A stretch of DNA of 64,000 bases from Diadophis punctatus similis (GCA_023053685.1 JALIGW010000028.1:5443501-5507500); one strand, 5' to 3'. Shown: positions 19,331 to 32,110, counted from the first letter of the stretch. Translations and numbers: made by a program. The notes: generated by a model not told the origin, from the letters alone.

Positions 19331-20235
19331 TTTATTATATGTCTGCATTTGTATTATTATTGAAATATGCTAAAGCAAAGAATGTATATGTATTACAAGA
19401 TAAACTATTTCATTTTAAAATCAGGTATTTACTTAATATGTGTTTAGATGCCGTTCTGATCAGCAGTTAAATTTATGTATGGGTTCCAAGCCATGTCTAT
19501 CAGATTGATGGCTCAAGAATTATATTCAAAGTTATCCATTTCAAAAATCGAGGGACATATTATATGAGGAGTTGGTTTTGTATCAATGTTGTTAACCAAG
19601 ACTAAATAATCTGTTCTCAGTTGAATATTAAGGAAAACTAAATAGAGAAATTCAAAAGAGAAACCAAATATCAGTGGAACACTCATTCATTGTAAATTTC
19701 AAAGCACAAGTTGAGCATCATCTATCATAACTGCGTTATTTTGATTCCTACAATGGTGGGGTTTTAAAGGGCCAATGTTGTATAGTTAAAGATAAATAGA
19801 AGCTACTTCCTGGATATTAAATGGCACTTTTAAAAAAAACAGTGATTTAGGAAAAATTGTGATATTTTACTATTAGTCACACTCTCTTCTTTTAAGCAAG
19901 GGATAAGGACACTCCCAGCAAAAGAGGACCTATTGAGAAAGTTGATAGCCAAGGAACAAATTTATAGAAGTCCTTACATTAGCAGCTGAAACAGAAGTAT
20001 GCTGTGGAGCCACAATACGATAGTTCTTCTTCCTAAATAGAACTCTGATAATGAACACTTGTGTAACCAAATAAGGGCTGTTCCAATATTGACCTGTTGT
20101 AACATTTATTCTTGAAAATCTCATAGTAACTAGGAAGAAGAAGTTGAAAATCAGGAGTGCATCCATCTACAATATATTAGGGTAATTATTTTACTAATTC
20201 TGTCATTGGGTTTTGTTCTATACTAATATGTGTTT
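19331..20235. other. No gene seen
   Basis: AT-rich; possibly more L1 remnant at its start. No conserved reading frame. Confidence 0.4.
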
Positions 20236-20241
20236 AGAAGC

Positions 20242-20561
20242 AGGGGTGAAATTCAGCAGGTTCTGACAGATTCTGGAGAACTGGTAGTGGAAATTTTGAG
20301 TAGTTCGGAGAACCGGCAAATACTACCTCTGGCTGGCCCCAGAGTGGGGTGGGAATGGAGATTTTGCAACATCCTTCTCCCAGGAGTGGGGTGGGAATTT
20401 TGCAGTATCCTTCCCCTGGAATGGGGTGGGAATGGAGATTTTGCAGTATCCTTCCCATGGAGTGGGGTGGGAATGGAGATTTTGCATTATGCTTCCTCTG
20501 CCACGGCCACCAAGCCACGCCCACAGAACTGGTAGGGAAAAAAATTGAATTTCACCCCGGT
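20242..20561. mobile_element. Non-autonomous hAT-like element with an internal minisatellite
   Basis: Starts CAGGGGTGAAATTCAGCAGG and ends GAATTTCACCCCGG. The flanks TTTAGA are shared but the 8 bp duplication is imperfect. Positions 20341-20495 contain about four units of a ~40 bp repeat built on GTGGGGTGGGAATGGAGATT. A reverse-oriented relative without the minisatellite is at 33786-33890. Confidence 0.7.
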
Positions 20562-20934
20562 TTAGAGTGTCCTTGGATTCCATCCCTAGAGCTTTACTAA
20601 TAACTCCTGACATCATTTTTAAAAATTAATTCTTATGAAGATACTTTTTTACAGAGTAAAAGCAATACAAAATTTTTAAAAAGAAAAGTAAAATGTGAAT
20701 AAATAAGAAAGGAAAGGAAAAAAAAGAAAAAGGAGTTATAAAGAAATGACTTCCAATCTTCTTTACAGCAGTTAGAAATGTGTTTATATTTTATATCCTC
20801 TATTTCTATAGTTACACTGTGACTCCTTCTTCAGTATCCTACCCTTTCTAATCATCAAACCCATAAATCACAAGTTTATTTTTTCCCATTTTCAGCCAAA
20901 ATTTCATTAAGGATTTCCAGTCACTGACAAATAT

Positions 20935-21832
20935 ACCATATTTTTCAGAGTATAAGACGCACCTTAGTTTTGGGGGAGGAAAACAAGGAAAAAAATTCTG
21001 CCTCTGCCTCCCAGCAATTTGCCAAACAGCAAACAGCACAGATGATATACACTGTTTGCTGTGTATTTCTGTGCATGTGTGCCTGACCCATAGAAATAGC
21101 AAAGAATTGGAGTAATGTACATTTTGGCAATATATTAATGCCACAAAGTTTTCTTAAATGTAATCATACTAACTCCTCCCAATTATTTAAATAGATCTAC
21201 TCCAAATATGACTAAGTCAAGGTTTAACTCAGCTGCCTTATCTTAATATTAAACAGGACACTGTTACATTTCAGGCAATACTTATACAGAAGCTGTTAAA
21301 ATTGATGTGACTTTCTGGAATACATTATACATTATTCTCTGCTATTTAAAAGAAGATACAATAGTACTGGGCTTCTTCAGATCAAGCATTTATTTTAAAA
21401 AGCTTCTTCATTTTGTTAAGTTGTCTAGAACAATAATAAAGCAGACTTTAAAAAATAAGTCTAATCATTTGAACATTCTACAGACATTTATAGTTATTGA
21501 CTTACCTCCTTGCATGGTTTCAGCAACTGCTTAGCACAAGAAAATAAAACTCTGGCTCTGCCCACCCAGCAATTTGCCTCCTTGCAGATTTAGCTTTAGT
21601 TTCACTTTCATTTTAGCATGTGGCCAGCCTGTCAGCTGAGAGTCGGGAAGCTGATAATGAGTTGCTTGGCTTAGCTCTGTTCTGTTTGCTGCAAGGAGGT
21701 AAATTGCTGGGAGGCAGAGGCTAAAGTGTGGGGGTGGCTGGGTGGGGCTACATTCGGTGTATAAGACGCATCCAAGTTTTCACCCTCTTTTGGGGGGGTA
21801 AAAAGGTGCATCTTATACTCCGAAAAATACAG
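20935..21832. mobile_element. DNA transposon remnant with ~27 bp inverted ends
   Basis: The left end TATTTTTCAGAGTATAAGAC and the right end with the complement (GTGCATCTTATACTCCGAAAAATA) are inverted. Sub-terminal inverted matches follow (CTGCCTCCCAGCAATTTG and its complement near 21700). No transposase frame is present. A second partial unit starts near 21540. The superfamily is not assigned. Confidence 0.65.
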
Positions 21833-21836
21833 TAGT

Positions 21837-24356
21837 TGCCTTTTCCCTATCAAGCAAGCCAATTTTGCCATCTTTTCAAATTCTGTCACTTCACCAACTA
21901 TTCCTCCTTTGTGGGTATTTCAGCATCTTTCCATTTTCTGAAACTCCTGACATTCTGTGGGTAGCAGGAAAAGAGCTATGTGGACATAAGTCTTTGATAA
22001 CCTGATAATTGGTCAGCTGAGAAGTTGAAAAGCAACCTGGATGTATGTTTCTAACCAAAACTTCATAATAAATAGAGTAAGTCCAAAGGATAATGAACCA
22101 AACAATTGAATTAATAGATGATGAATTTAAAAGGTTTTTGCCAGTTACATCATGTCCAAAGCAGAAAAGACCAGCTGTTGGATCCAAAGTCCATATCTTT
22201 AAAAAAAACCAGTCCTAATAAGCATTGGAATTCTACAGGTGAGAATTGCACAACCTTGAATAACTTATTTTATCTCATATAATCATCAGGAAAGATTCTG
22301 ATTCATATTCAACTAGCATCAGATGGACAATTGATGGAAGCATTAGAGGACAGGCTTTTTCATCACAGCACCTAAGCTGTGGATTTTCATGCTCTGGGAA
22401 ATGGTTTGTATAACGCTCTCATAATGTTTAAAATGTGTATTAAAAATGTATGTATTGAATTATTATTGACATAAAAGTTTAAACAATGCCTTGCTTTTTG
22501 TTTTGCTACATAAATATTAAATTACTATTTATATGAGTGCCTTAGCTTCCTTCAGCATCATAAAGATACATGAGAAAGCAAGGGATACAAAAGTTGGACA
22601 AATAAATCACAAATCAATATACACAGAAAAGTGACTTTTTGATTTAGAGCCTCAAGATAGCTGTTTCCCACACTTGTTTGAAAAGCATACCACAACGTGA
22701 GTCTCTTGAAAAGAGATATAATTTAAAAATACAGTTTAACTACAGTTTTGAACAGAGAGCAATGATTTTTGACAGAGTTGAATGAGATGAAATTCCAGAT
22801 CTGAACATTTACATTTGATTAGAAGAAGAAGAAAACGCTACATTTCCATTCTTTATATTGCAAATTCTTTTCCACGGTACTGCAATTGTTTTTACTTGGC
22901 AATAGTAATTTCCAATAATATTTGAAATTTCAGTTTACCTTCCATTTAAAAATGAACAAGTCGCAGCTGAAAAACATCTTTGGAAGAAAAAGCACAATGA
23001 TAATGAAGATGTTAGATTAATTAAATACACAATGACCGGGTCTACCTCCACATATCCATCAGCACATGACTCTCGGATATGAATGAGATTTGTCCCTTCA
23101 TGTTCAGTTATGATGAACTCCATTGTAATTAGTCACATTTTTACATATAAACAATTACTCTATTTTGAGTCAATAAGGAACTGATTAAATGCTGCCAATA
23201 TTGAAAAGTGGTAGAATTTTGTTTTTGACAAGTGTGAATCAAACAACTGAAACCATTCCGTTTTATATTCCATCTCCAATCTACACTGAAACCTCAGTAA
23301 AAAAAATTATGATTATTTTCTCTCTGTTCTTCTGCAAGCCTTGCACTACCCATAAATTATTGATTTTATTAATTTTATTTATTTAGGAAATGTCAACTCA
23401 GTTCATTCTCAGTGGCTCTAAGCACATCAGAACTGGGGACAACCAAAATGTTTCAGTTCTCTAACTGCAGCTATCTAGAATGGTTGAGTAGATTTCCCCA
23501 AATATGTGTGTGGGCGTCTGAAACAATGTTTTGCATATCATGCATTGTTGGAAACTGGTAGGTTGTTTTGGTATTCATTAAGAAATAAAGAAAAAAAGTT
23601 CCTTTAGAGACTTATATAAGATCTCTCTTGATACTACTTTCACAACTAAAAGTAGTTTGGATCATTTCTATTTATTTTAATGATATGAATTAGTGGGCTG
23701 TCAAAAATCAGGAATCTGGTAGCATTTTTTCAGCTAATGTATTTTATTAAAAGGCATAAGATTTGAATCCTTCTAATTTTTGGCTACCATATATTAAAAC
23801 AATTCTCCTCCTACAAAGTCTTAGTGGGATGTGGACGCAACATAGATGGGTTCTATCTATGGTGTAATGCTTAAGAACAAGAATAAAACAACGTTTAGTA
23901 TTCAACTTGAAAAGGTTAACTAAATATAGTGTTAGTCTATTTTTAGACTGAATAAAAGAATAAGCTTTCTGTTGATAAAACAATGTTTCAAGTAGGATTT
24001 TACTCTTCATAAATATCTTTAGAGATAAACTTATAGAAATTACTCAAGCTTGGCTTTGTGAGTAATTTTTAAGATAAGATGTCTGTAGGATTTTACACAT
24101 GTTATTTTTTTAAGAGAAAACTTGACTTTTATAACTTATTTCTATATAGCTTATTCTTTGTGTTATAGCTGTAGGTTCTTTAAAGAAAGTAATTGTACTG
24201 TTATTTAAACCATGCACTTGGACTGCTAAAAGATATATAGTGCCTGGGTAAAGAAATAGCTTCTTCTGGATATTCCTTTTCACCAAATTTCCTTCTCTTC
24301 TAGTTGACAGTAGAGGATGGTTGGAACCACACCTTTTTACATTATGTACTCCATCT
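21837..24356. other. AT-rich intergenic sequence, no gene seen
   Basis: Short reading frames only; none has a recognisable domain. I identify no repeat family with confidence. Confidence 0.4.
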
Positions 24357-24663
24357 CAGGGGTGGGTTCCTCCTGGTTCGGACTGGATCGTCCGAACCGG
24401 TAGCAACCCACTGGTGATGTCACTGCCGGTGCCGTTCCATGCACGCCACCATTTTTTTAAATTTTTCCCCTTCCGCAACTTGAAAAAGGGCCCTCCCTCC
24501 CGCCCGCGGGTGAATTCTGTCCTTTATTTCTTCGCCCGAAACACAGCTGATTAGCTCCTCAGCTGTGTTTCAGGCTAATTCCTGCTTCTGAGCATGTGTG
24601 GAAGCCAAATCGCAAGAGAGTGTGATGCGAACCAGTGGCGAAGGTAAGTGGAACCCACCCCTG
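24357..24663. mobile_element. Non-autonomous hAT element, 307 bp
   Basis: Inverted ends CAGGGGTGGGTTCC and GGAACCCACCCCTG are exact. The flanks CTCCATCT and CCCCATCT match at 7 of 8 bases. The interior contains GGTTCGGAC and its complement TCCGAACCGG. Confidence 0.88.
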
Positions 24664-24762
24664 CCCCATCTCTTAAGGATCCGAATGAAAGGGGATGCTC
24701 TGATTTGAAAACCTTTGAGTGCCAGGTTCCATCCACCTAGTCATCACATGCATGCCCTAAAT

Positions 24763-25253
24763 TTTGGTTGCCACAATATATAAAAAAGATATTGAGACTT
24801 TAGAAAGAGTGCAGAGAAGAGCAAACAAAAATGATTAGGAGACTGAAGTCTAAAACATATGAAGAACGGTTGCAGGAATTGGGTATGGCTAGTTTAATGA
24901 AAAGAAGGACTAGGGGTGACATGATAGCATGTTCCACTATCTAAAGGGCTGCCATAAAGAAGAGGGAGTCAACCTGTTCTCCAAAGCACCTGAAGGCAGA
25001 ACTAGAAGCAATGGATGGAAACTAATCAAGGAGAGAACCATCCTTGAACTAAAAATTTCCTGACAATGAGAACAATTTAGTGGAATGATTTTCCTCCAGA
25101 AGCTGTGGGTGCTCCAACACTGGAGGTTTTTAAGGAGAGAATGGGCAATCATTTGTTTGTAATGATATAAGGTCTCCTGGTTGAGCAGAAATTTGGACTA
25201 AAAGACTTCCAAGGTCTCTTCCAATTTTGTTATTCTATAAATAAAACCATAAG
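24763..25253 (+). mobile_element. CR1 LINE 3' fragment (copy A)
   Basis: A 5'-truncated CR1 with GAAGAACGGTTGCAGGAA, GACATGATAGCA and CTCCAACACTGGAGG motifs, ending in TTATTCTATAAA. Its last ~170 bp, its flank and the hAT element that follows recur almost unchanged at 48018-48296. Confidence 0.85.
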
Positions 25254-25261
25254 ATCTACAG

Positions 25262-25390
25262 CAGGGGTGTCAAACTCACGTCAACACGGCGGCGTCACGT
25301 GACGTATCGGGACTTTTCTCCCCTTCACTAAACTGGGTGTGGCCAGCACGTGACACATCTGGTCCGCGAGCCACGAGTTTGACAGCCCTG
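25262..25390. mobile_element. Non-autonomous hAT MITE, 129 bp
   Basis: Ends CAGGGGTGTCAAACTC and GAGTTTGACAGCCCTG are inverted. The perfect 8 bp target duplication ATCTACAG is at 25254-25261 and 25391-25398. Same family as 11837-11970. Confidence 0.9.
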
Positions 25391-25514
25391 ATCTACAGTA
25401 TCAGTATGAGCATTTTAGAAGTTTAGAGGAATCCTCTTATGTTTAAGGTCTTCTCTTATTACAGTTTTGATTACGTAGCACAAGCGCTCCCAGCTGAAGA
25501 CTGTTACTAATCTA

Positions 25515-25885
25515 CAGGTAGTCTTTGACTTGCAAGCACAATTGGGATCAGAATTTCAATTGCTAAGCAAGGCAATTGTTAAGAGAGTCATGACCAATTT
25601 TATGACATTAAGCAAATTACTGCAGTTGCTAAGTGAATCACATGGTCTTTAAGTGAATCCAACTTCCCCATTTGACTATGCTTGTTGAAAGCTGACTCGG
25701 AGGGTCACAAATGGCGATCACGTGACCCCGGGATGCATCAACACATGCCGGTTGCCAAAAACCTGAATTTTCTTTACATAACTGTGGGGATGCTGTAACA
25801 GTCATAAGTGTGAGGACCAGTTGTAAGTGACTTTTTACCAGTGCCATTATAACTTTGATCAGTCACTAAATGAATGGTTGCAAGT
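25515..25885. mobile_element. Dispersed DNA repeat of the 'GTAGTCCTC' family
   Basis: Begins ACAGGTAGTCTTTGACTTGC and has the TTGCTAAG and CACTAAATGAATGGTTG sections seen in the copies at 2955 and 56063. Non-coding. Confidence 0.65.
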
Positions 25886-28430
25886 ATTATTGTTTTATTT
25901 TAGGTACTACTTTTATCCTAAATGATAACAAGCTGGAAAGAGAAGCGACAGGGAGGGCATCTGAAATAATTAAAATGTGAAATTAGGGAAGGAAATGCTA
26001 GAGAAGGCACAAATGTAAGGAAAAGCATTTTAAAATATATCTAATTTTGGGGGGTTAAATAAATCAGACAAGGTGTGAATTTTGGAAGACCACATTTGTA
26101 TTATCTGCATTAATTTGGATACGCTTCACTGTCTCTGTTGGATGAAGCAACTCAGATAAGCACAGTAGCTCTTCAGTTTTGCTTCACACTCAGATTTGGA
26201 ATCGCTATTGAAATTTTTTTCTATCAATGGTTCCCATGATTCTTCTTGTTATACATTATGTTATTTGATTGTGAATCGCTCACTGAACTACACGCTGCTG
26301 CTGCTGCTGTTGCAATCTTCCTGAAAAGAAGCATGTTAGTTTTCTTCAGAGGATTAGTTATGCTACTTTCTAGAGAGAGAGAAAATAGTTGTGGCTTACA
26401 AAATTCAAAATTGACTGAATTGTGAAAGTCTCACCTCACGTTGTGCATCGCAGGAAACAGATATTAAACAAAACGTTTTAAGGGACCATATAGCTTTGTA
26501 GCTTTTAATTAATCGTGTTTCATTTCTTTTTCTTAGAAGATTGTAACTGCTCAGAATTTACTATTGGGGTGACATGCTGAGGCTGAAAGAAAACTGGGGA
26601 AAGATTATAGTGTATAATTTCATAATGTGAAAGGCTCTGATGTTCCATTCACTAAAGGTTTATGTAGAAATTCATACATTATTTCACACGGATAAATAGG
26701 TATTCCTTTAAAGAAAAATAAGATTTTCTCTCTCTCTCAATATGTCTCTCTCATTACTCATTAATTTGTTATTTCTACATGTTCACATCCATCTGGGTAA
26801 TCTTTTGAGCATTATATATGTGTAATCTAATATTCTCTTGCACTTAATCTAGTTTGATTCACTATTTAAATATACACAACAAATAAAGTAATCTCCTCCT
26901 CCTTCCCATGTTTTTGCAGGCAACTGGATGAAACACAAATTCCTTTAACCAGAATTGCATTTAACAATACAGGCAATAAGCAGCAGGCTTGACCATCTAG
27001 GTATATTTTCATATACTGTATTTCCTCCACCTGTGCTTTGTTATTATACCTTGTTTATACCCTGCTATACCTACTATTCCCTGTTGCCAAAGGACAACAA
27101 TTCTACAATTTAAATTTGCCTCTACACAAGCATCATACTGCCAGCCTCCAACCAAGAGGACATCATAGTTTGTAAGAGTACTTTTAAAAAATTATCAGTA
27201 TCTCTGCCTTTTGTAGTAAAACTCTGCTGTATTAGGACAGAGTGTTACCTGAACAGAAACTAAGCATTATTCTGCATTGAAATACTTCATCTTCAATTTT
27301 CATCGCTCTGTGATGTCTTTGAGTTAGTGCTGCCACCTGGCAATCATTAGGACTTGCTCATGAAGTTTTCCTGGCAAGATTTTCAGAACTGGCTTGTCAT
27401 TGCTTCCTTCCTAGGGCTGAAAGACAGTCACTACCACAAGGTCATCCAGCTGGCTTCATGCCTAAAGTGGAACTAGCAACCACATGTCCCAGTCAATGTA
27501 GAATGTCTCATATTCTCCATATACTGTATTCAATGTCTGCTTTGAAATACTTCATCTTCAGGGTAGAATGTCTTGTATTCTCCATGCCCGGACATGAGCA
27601 GTCTCACTGAGCTGTTAGTACTGGCCATCAGTCATGCTGACCTTGTGCATTGGCTCCAGGCATGCTAGCCTCCCATCACATGATGTTGTCCTTCTCCAAG
27701 AAGTAAGATGAGTTGCAGTACTGCGGCTGCTCAGAGATGCAACACAGGCTCAACCCCAGAACCCAATGAGACAAGAAGCAACCCAGCAAGAGCTTCCCTT
27801 GGGACTAGACACCAGTATCTTGATCTTGTACCTTAGGAGGTGCTCATGAATGTTTTGGAGTTTTGGAGTTTTTTCAAGAGCAGCTGCTATGACTACAGAG
27901 GCTGTCAAAGGAAAGCCTTGGTTTCAGAAATAAGTCCTGATAGTGTTCCAGCAATCTTCCTTTGGATGTGGAAGACTAGCATGCACACACATACAGCCAA
28001 ACTGTGTGGATAGATAGCAGGAGCATCTCCTCCCCCTTTATTTGGAGGGGATGTCACACAAGTCCATGTATTATTTTAGAGAGTCATGACACCACAAAGT
28101 TTGAGGACCTGATCAACAATTATCATTAATTGAACCAAATCCATCTTTATAGTCCGCCATTTTCTGTCAAAATGTTCTTCCTGAATTTCTGTCCAGCTCC
28201 TCTCTTACCAATTGCAATAGACAGAATTAAGTCTTTCTTGGCTGAATAACAGGTAGTCAATCTTTAGAATTTGTTCAAGCAGTTAAAAAAAAAGATCTCA
28301 CTGCAGTCCCTGGGATACTGGGCACAGAGATGATAAAGAAAGATAATACTGTGTATTTTGTTTGTTGATAAGTGTACTAAAATGGCTTTATGCTGTAAAA
28401 TATAGCAAATTGATTATTTGATCCAGAGGT
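25886..28430. other. Intergenic sequence with one old SINE remnant
   Basis: No gene is seen. A degraded SINE body on the + strand lies at 27312-27500 (TTTTCCTGGCAAGATTTTCAGA then CACAAGGTCATCCAGCTGGC), related to the SINE at 4755-5370. The rest is AT-rich and unassigned. Confidence 0.45.
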
Positions 28431-28431
28431 G

Positions 28432-30878
28432 GGCTGCTCCCGGTTCGGACCGGTTCTATAGAACCGGTAGCGGGAATTTACCCTTGGCTGGCCACGCCCC
28501 CAAACCGGCTCTCTCCACGGAGCCATAGGTGCCACCATCTTGTTTTTGGCTTCTGCGCACACACAGAAGCTGTTTTTGCTCGGCCCTCCCACTTGCCCCA
28601 CCCCACCTACCCACTCACTCCTGACCACCTAAGCTGCCTTCCCAGTTCCCACGTGGTGCCTGCCCAGCGCCCCAACTGAGCTGCCTCCTGCCTACAGGTA
28701 AGTCGCGGTCGCGCTAGCCCCCCGCCCCATTCCAGGAGCTTTCCGTGGGCCCCCCACAATCCCCAACAAGCTCACGTGGCTGGATAGGCTGGCAAGGCCT
28801 GGTGGGGCTCCATTCCAGGCCACGCTGCCTGCAGCCTAGCTTGCCACGGGAACCCCACCATCCCCACTGGAATCACGACCTTACCTTCCTCCCACGGCTG
28901 GTGGCAGAGGGGAAGGCATGCCAGCGCCCACGAGGAACTGATGCTTGGAGCAGTTTGGGAGCTTGTTAAGGAGGAGGACTGCTCGTCGGCCCCAGCCATG
29001 CATTTTCAAGCCTGGGATATTGCAATAGCTTTTCATTCCAAGCAGCCCGGGCTTGAAAACGCATGGTTGGGGCCGAGGAACAGTCCTCCTCCTTAACAAG
29101 CTCCAAAACTGCTCCAAGTGTTGGTTTCTAATGGGCGCTGAAAGTACCGACCTTCAACCTGGCTTTTTCTCTGTGTAAGTCCCATCCGGAAAGCCAGGCA
29201 GAGAGAAACAGGTTGAATCCTGTTTCTCTCTGGTGTAGCGCTTTCCGGACTTACCAGGACCCAAAGCGCAGTGCTGTGAAAGACTCTCTCTCTCCCAGCA
29301 ACAGAGTGGCAGAGAGAAAACAGATCACCGGAGAACACTTGGAGTGCTCCATCATGTGCTCTCCAGATCACTGCTGCTTTTGCCTGGGGGAGAGAGTCTT
29401 TTGCAGCACAGAGCTTTGTGTAAGTCTCATCCGGAAAGCCTGCGTTTTCCCAGGGCCCTGAGGGCCGCCCCACCCTCTGCCCACTGCTGCCTAGAGTTCC
29501 CCTTTCACCCGCTGCCACCTCCTCGCTGGCTGCCACCTGGAGCTCCCCTTTTGCCCGCCGCCGCCACACCCCCACTGGGCTAGCGCCTCCTGAGCCAGTG
29601 GAGGCCCCGCAGCGGCCCACCGCCCATCAGCAAAGGGGCTCTCTGGGAAGGACAGGCCAGGCCAGCTGCCAGTCTGCGGCCCCCTGGCAGAGCGGCTCCA
29701 CATGGCCCCAGCGCCGGACTCTGCCATTGCCAAGTTTGAGGTCCCCGTCCCAGAGGATCAAGCCAGGAGGTGGAAAGGGGTGCAGCACACCTCCGCCACC
29801 CTGCAGAGGATCTCTTGTGACCCCCCTCCCCAGGAGAAGCCCTCATCTTCACATGCCGGGAGGTGGGAAGGGGTGCAGCGCACGTCATCCGCCTTGCAGA
29901 GGATCGCTCGCAACCCCCCTCCCCAGGAGAAGCCCCCATCCTCACATCCTGGGAGCTCGCATTTGGGCTGGAGACCCTCAAAAGCAAAGGAGGTTGTTGT
30001 GCTCGGCAGGGGAGAGAGAAACGAAGTCGGATAGCTCCACTGCGTGTCTCCCTGGGTGGCAGGTCCTCTCTGCGCTGCTCGCCCAGGCACCTTCCCCCGG
30101 GGTAGTGCTGGTGGGGCTCTCTGCCTTCCCAGGGAATGCTCCATGGGAAAGCGGAGCACCTGACAGATGGCGAGCTGGCCCGGGACCCCAACGGGGCAGA
30201 AAGGTGTGTCTCTCCAGCCCCGCCATGCTGCGTCCCCTGTTGTCTGAGTGCTGGGATGGCAAGCAAAGAAGCAGCCAGTTGGGTCAAGTGCATGGCCAGG
30301 GGGCGCCGCTGAAGGATGGGTGGGGGGCAGCAGAGGCACTGAAAGGCGCCTGGGGCACCAAGGACCGGACTGGGGGAAAGACACCTGGGGCAGGGCGCGG
30401 CGATGTGGGGCTGGAGAGATGCTTCCTGCCCTGCTGGGGTCCTGGGCCAGCTCGCCATCTGTCAGGTGCCCCACTTTCCCACGAAGCATTCCCTGGGAAG
30501 GCAGAGAGCCCCACCAGCGCTACTCCGGGGCAGATGCTTTGGTGAGAAGCATGGAGAGGAGCTGCCACTCGGGGAGATGCGCAACAGGGCTGTCCGACTT
30601 TGCTTCTCTCTCCTGCACCGGGCGCAACAACCTCCTTCGCTTTCAAAGGTCTCCAGCCCAAACTGCACATTCCCGGGATGCGAGGATGGGGGCTTCTCCT
30701 GTGGAGGGTGGGGTGTGAATGCTCCTCTGCAAGGCGGATGACGTGCGCTGCGCCTCTTCCCACCTCCTGGGATGCAAAGATGGGGGCTTTTCCTGCAGAG
30801 GGGGATCGCGAGAGATCCTCTGCAGGGCGGCGGAAGTGCACTGCGCCCCTTCCCACCTCCCAGCTCGATCCTCTGGGA
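28432..30878. repeat. GC-rich block of nested long inverted repeats
   Basis: Begins CCAGAGGTGGGCTGCTCC, like the hAT element ends elsewhere in the window, followed by GGTTCGGACCGGTTC. Inverted pairs can be seen at about 28938-29010 with 29050-29130, 29190-29250 (a compact hairpin), 29270-29330 with 29380-29430, and a large pair of ~500 bp arms at about 29746-30260 and 30380-30882. The large pair repeats motifs such as GCTTCTCCTG, GGCTGGAGA and GAGGATC in both directions. Overlapping reading frames of up to 315 codons occur on both strands; these are what GC-rich palindromic DNA gives, and none shows a domain. I infer a foldback-type non-autonomous transposon, but no clear right terminus or target duplication was found. 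Confidence 0.6.
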
Positions 30879-30977
30879 CAGGGGTTCTCAAACGTGGCAA
30901 CTTTAAGACTTGTGGACTTCAACTCCCAGAATTCTCCAGTCAGCTAGTCTTAAAGTTGCCAAGTTTGAAGACATCTG
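30879..30977. mobile_element. Palindromic hAT MITE, 99 bp
   Basis: Starts CAGGGGTTCTCAAACGTGG and ends CCAAGTTTGAAGACATCTG. The perfect target duplication CTCTGGGA is at 30871-30878 and 30978-30985. It carries GACTTCAACTCCCAGAATTC, shared with the copies at 19094 and 59958. Confidence 0.9.
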
Positions 30978-30983
30978 CTCTGG

Positions 30984-31097
30984 GAGGAGCTGAAGAAGCT
31001 TCTTGGAAGAGAAGCAAAAGGTCTTAGAAGAAAAAGCAGAAAGTCCAGCTGCCTCTTTAAAAAAAAGCATCTTTGGGGCAACTGAGAATCCCCATAG
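30984..31097. mobile_element. Half copy of the palindromic MITE seen at 1563
   Basis: GAAGAAGCTTCTTGGAAGAG followed by AGAAAGTCCAGCTGCCTCTT and GCATCTTTGGGGC matches the right half of the 1563-1740 element. The left half is missing. Confidence 0.6.
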
Positions 31098-31261
31098 ACA
31101 TCCCTCATCCTAGCCTTCCTTTCTGATGCCTCCTAGCCTGGCTTGCCTTCCATCCCTTGTTTGATGCTGACCTAGAGGTTTTTGTTGGAATCCTGGTTTA
31201 AGTTTTGGAGAAAGACTTAATTCATCCTAAGCTTGTGACTGCTTTAATCAAACCTTAGAGT

Positions 31262-31410
31262 GATTTAGAAAGAAAGAAAAAGATGAGAAAGAGAGAAAGA
31301 AAAAGAGACAGAGACAGAGATAGAGAGAAAGAGGAAAGGGGAGAGTGAGAGAGAGAGGAGAGAAAGAAAGAGAAAGAAAGAAAGAGGAAGGAAGGGAGAG
31401 AGAGATAAAA
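31262..31410. repeat. GA-rich low-complexity tract
   Basis: About 150 bp of AGAAAG and GAGAGA repeats on the + strand. It gives spurious Ser/Leu/Phe-rich reading frames on the other strand. Confidence 0.95.
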
Positions 31411-31624
31411 ACCCTCTGTGCTATTATTTTTAATTGTTCCATTATTTATCATGTGTTAATATTTTACACTGTCCCTACACCTGGAGTGATTCTTTTGCCC
31501 AGGGCTACCACATATTTTTCAGGGATTTACATGCATTCAGAGTCTATAGTCCAGAGCATAAATATGTGTGTTTATTTTGTACATCATTTTATATGTGAAA
31601 TGACTGAAATATTTCTGCACCTAT

Positions 31625-31805
31625 ATTGGTTCTCACTGTTAGGAAGTTTCTCCTTAGTTTTAGGTTGCTTCTCTCTTTGTTCAGTTTCCATCCATTGCTT
31701 CTTGTTTTGCCTTCTGGTGTTTTGGAAAATACATTGCCCCCCCCTTCTTTCTGGCAACCCCTTAAAAGCCTGTTGCCTATAACACTCTTGGGCAAAGCAT
31801 GTGAG
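31625..31805 (-). mobile_element. CR1 LINE 3' fragment
   Basis: The - strand contains the CR1 motifs TGGAAACTGAACAAAG, AAACTTCCTAACAGTGAGA and CCAGAAGGCAAAACAAG. It is short and lacks the terminal tail. Confidence 0.7.
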
Positions 31806-31914
31806 CCATTTCCTCCTTTCAGTGGTCCATGAAAGTACATCTATAGTATGTAGATAATAAAGTTGAAAAAAGATGAACAACATTTTTACAGAACTATAGA
31901 TACGTTGAGGCTGG

Positions 31915-32110
31915 GTGTGACAAGGAATGGCTGGGAGGGGAGGGGCAAGGCGAGGCACCCCTTGACGTGAGTGATATTGAGTTGGCCATGCCCACCCAGT
32001 CACATGACTATGAAGCCACACCCGCCATCACATGACCATCAAGACACACCCACAAAGTAAGCCATGCCCACAGAACCGGCAGTAAAAAAATTTTTAGAAC
32101 CCACCCGATT
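31915..32110. mobile_element. Truncated hAT element of the GGGTTCCTA family
   Basis: Shares GCCCACCCAGTCACATGAC and CCACACCC motifs and the TAGAACCCACCC right end with the elements at 5657 and 35998. The left end is not recognised. Confidence 0.5.

Noticed and set aside
20341..20495. CRISPR-like spaced repeats
   Set aside because: Units are contiguous and of a minisatellite type in a vertebrate genome; no spacers.
29580..30545. Open frames of 292-315 codons on both strands
   Set aside because: They overlap one another on both strands in GC-rich palindromic DNA, show no domain, and have the Pro/Gly/Ser/Arg bias expected of chance frames.
31248..31452. Ser/Leu/Phe-rich frames on the - strand
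   Set aside because: Direct translation of the GA-rich low-complexity tract.
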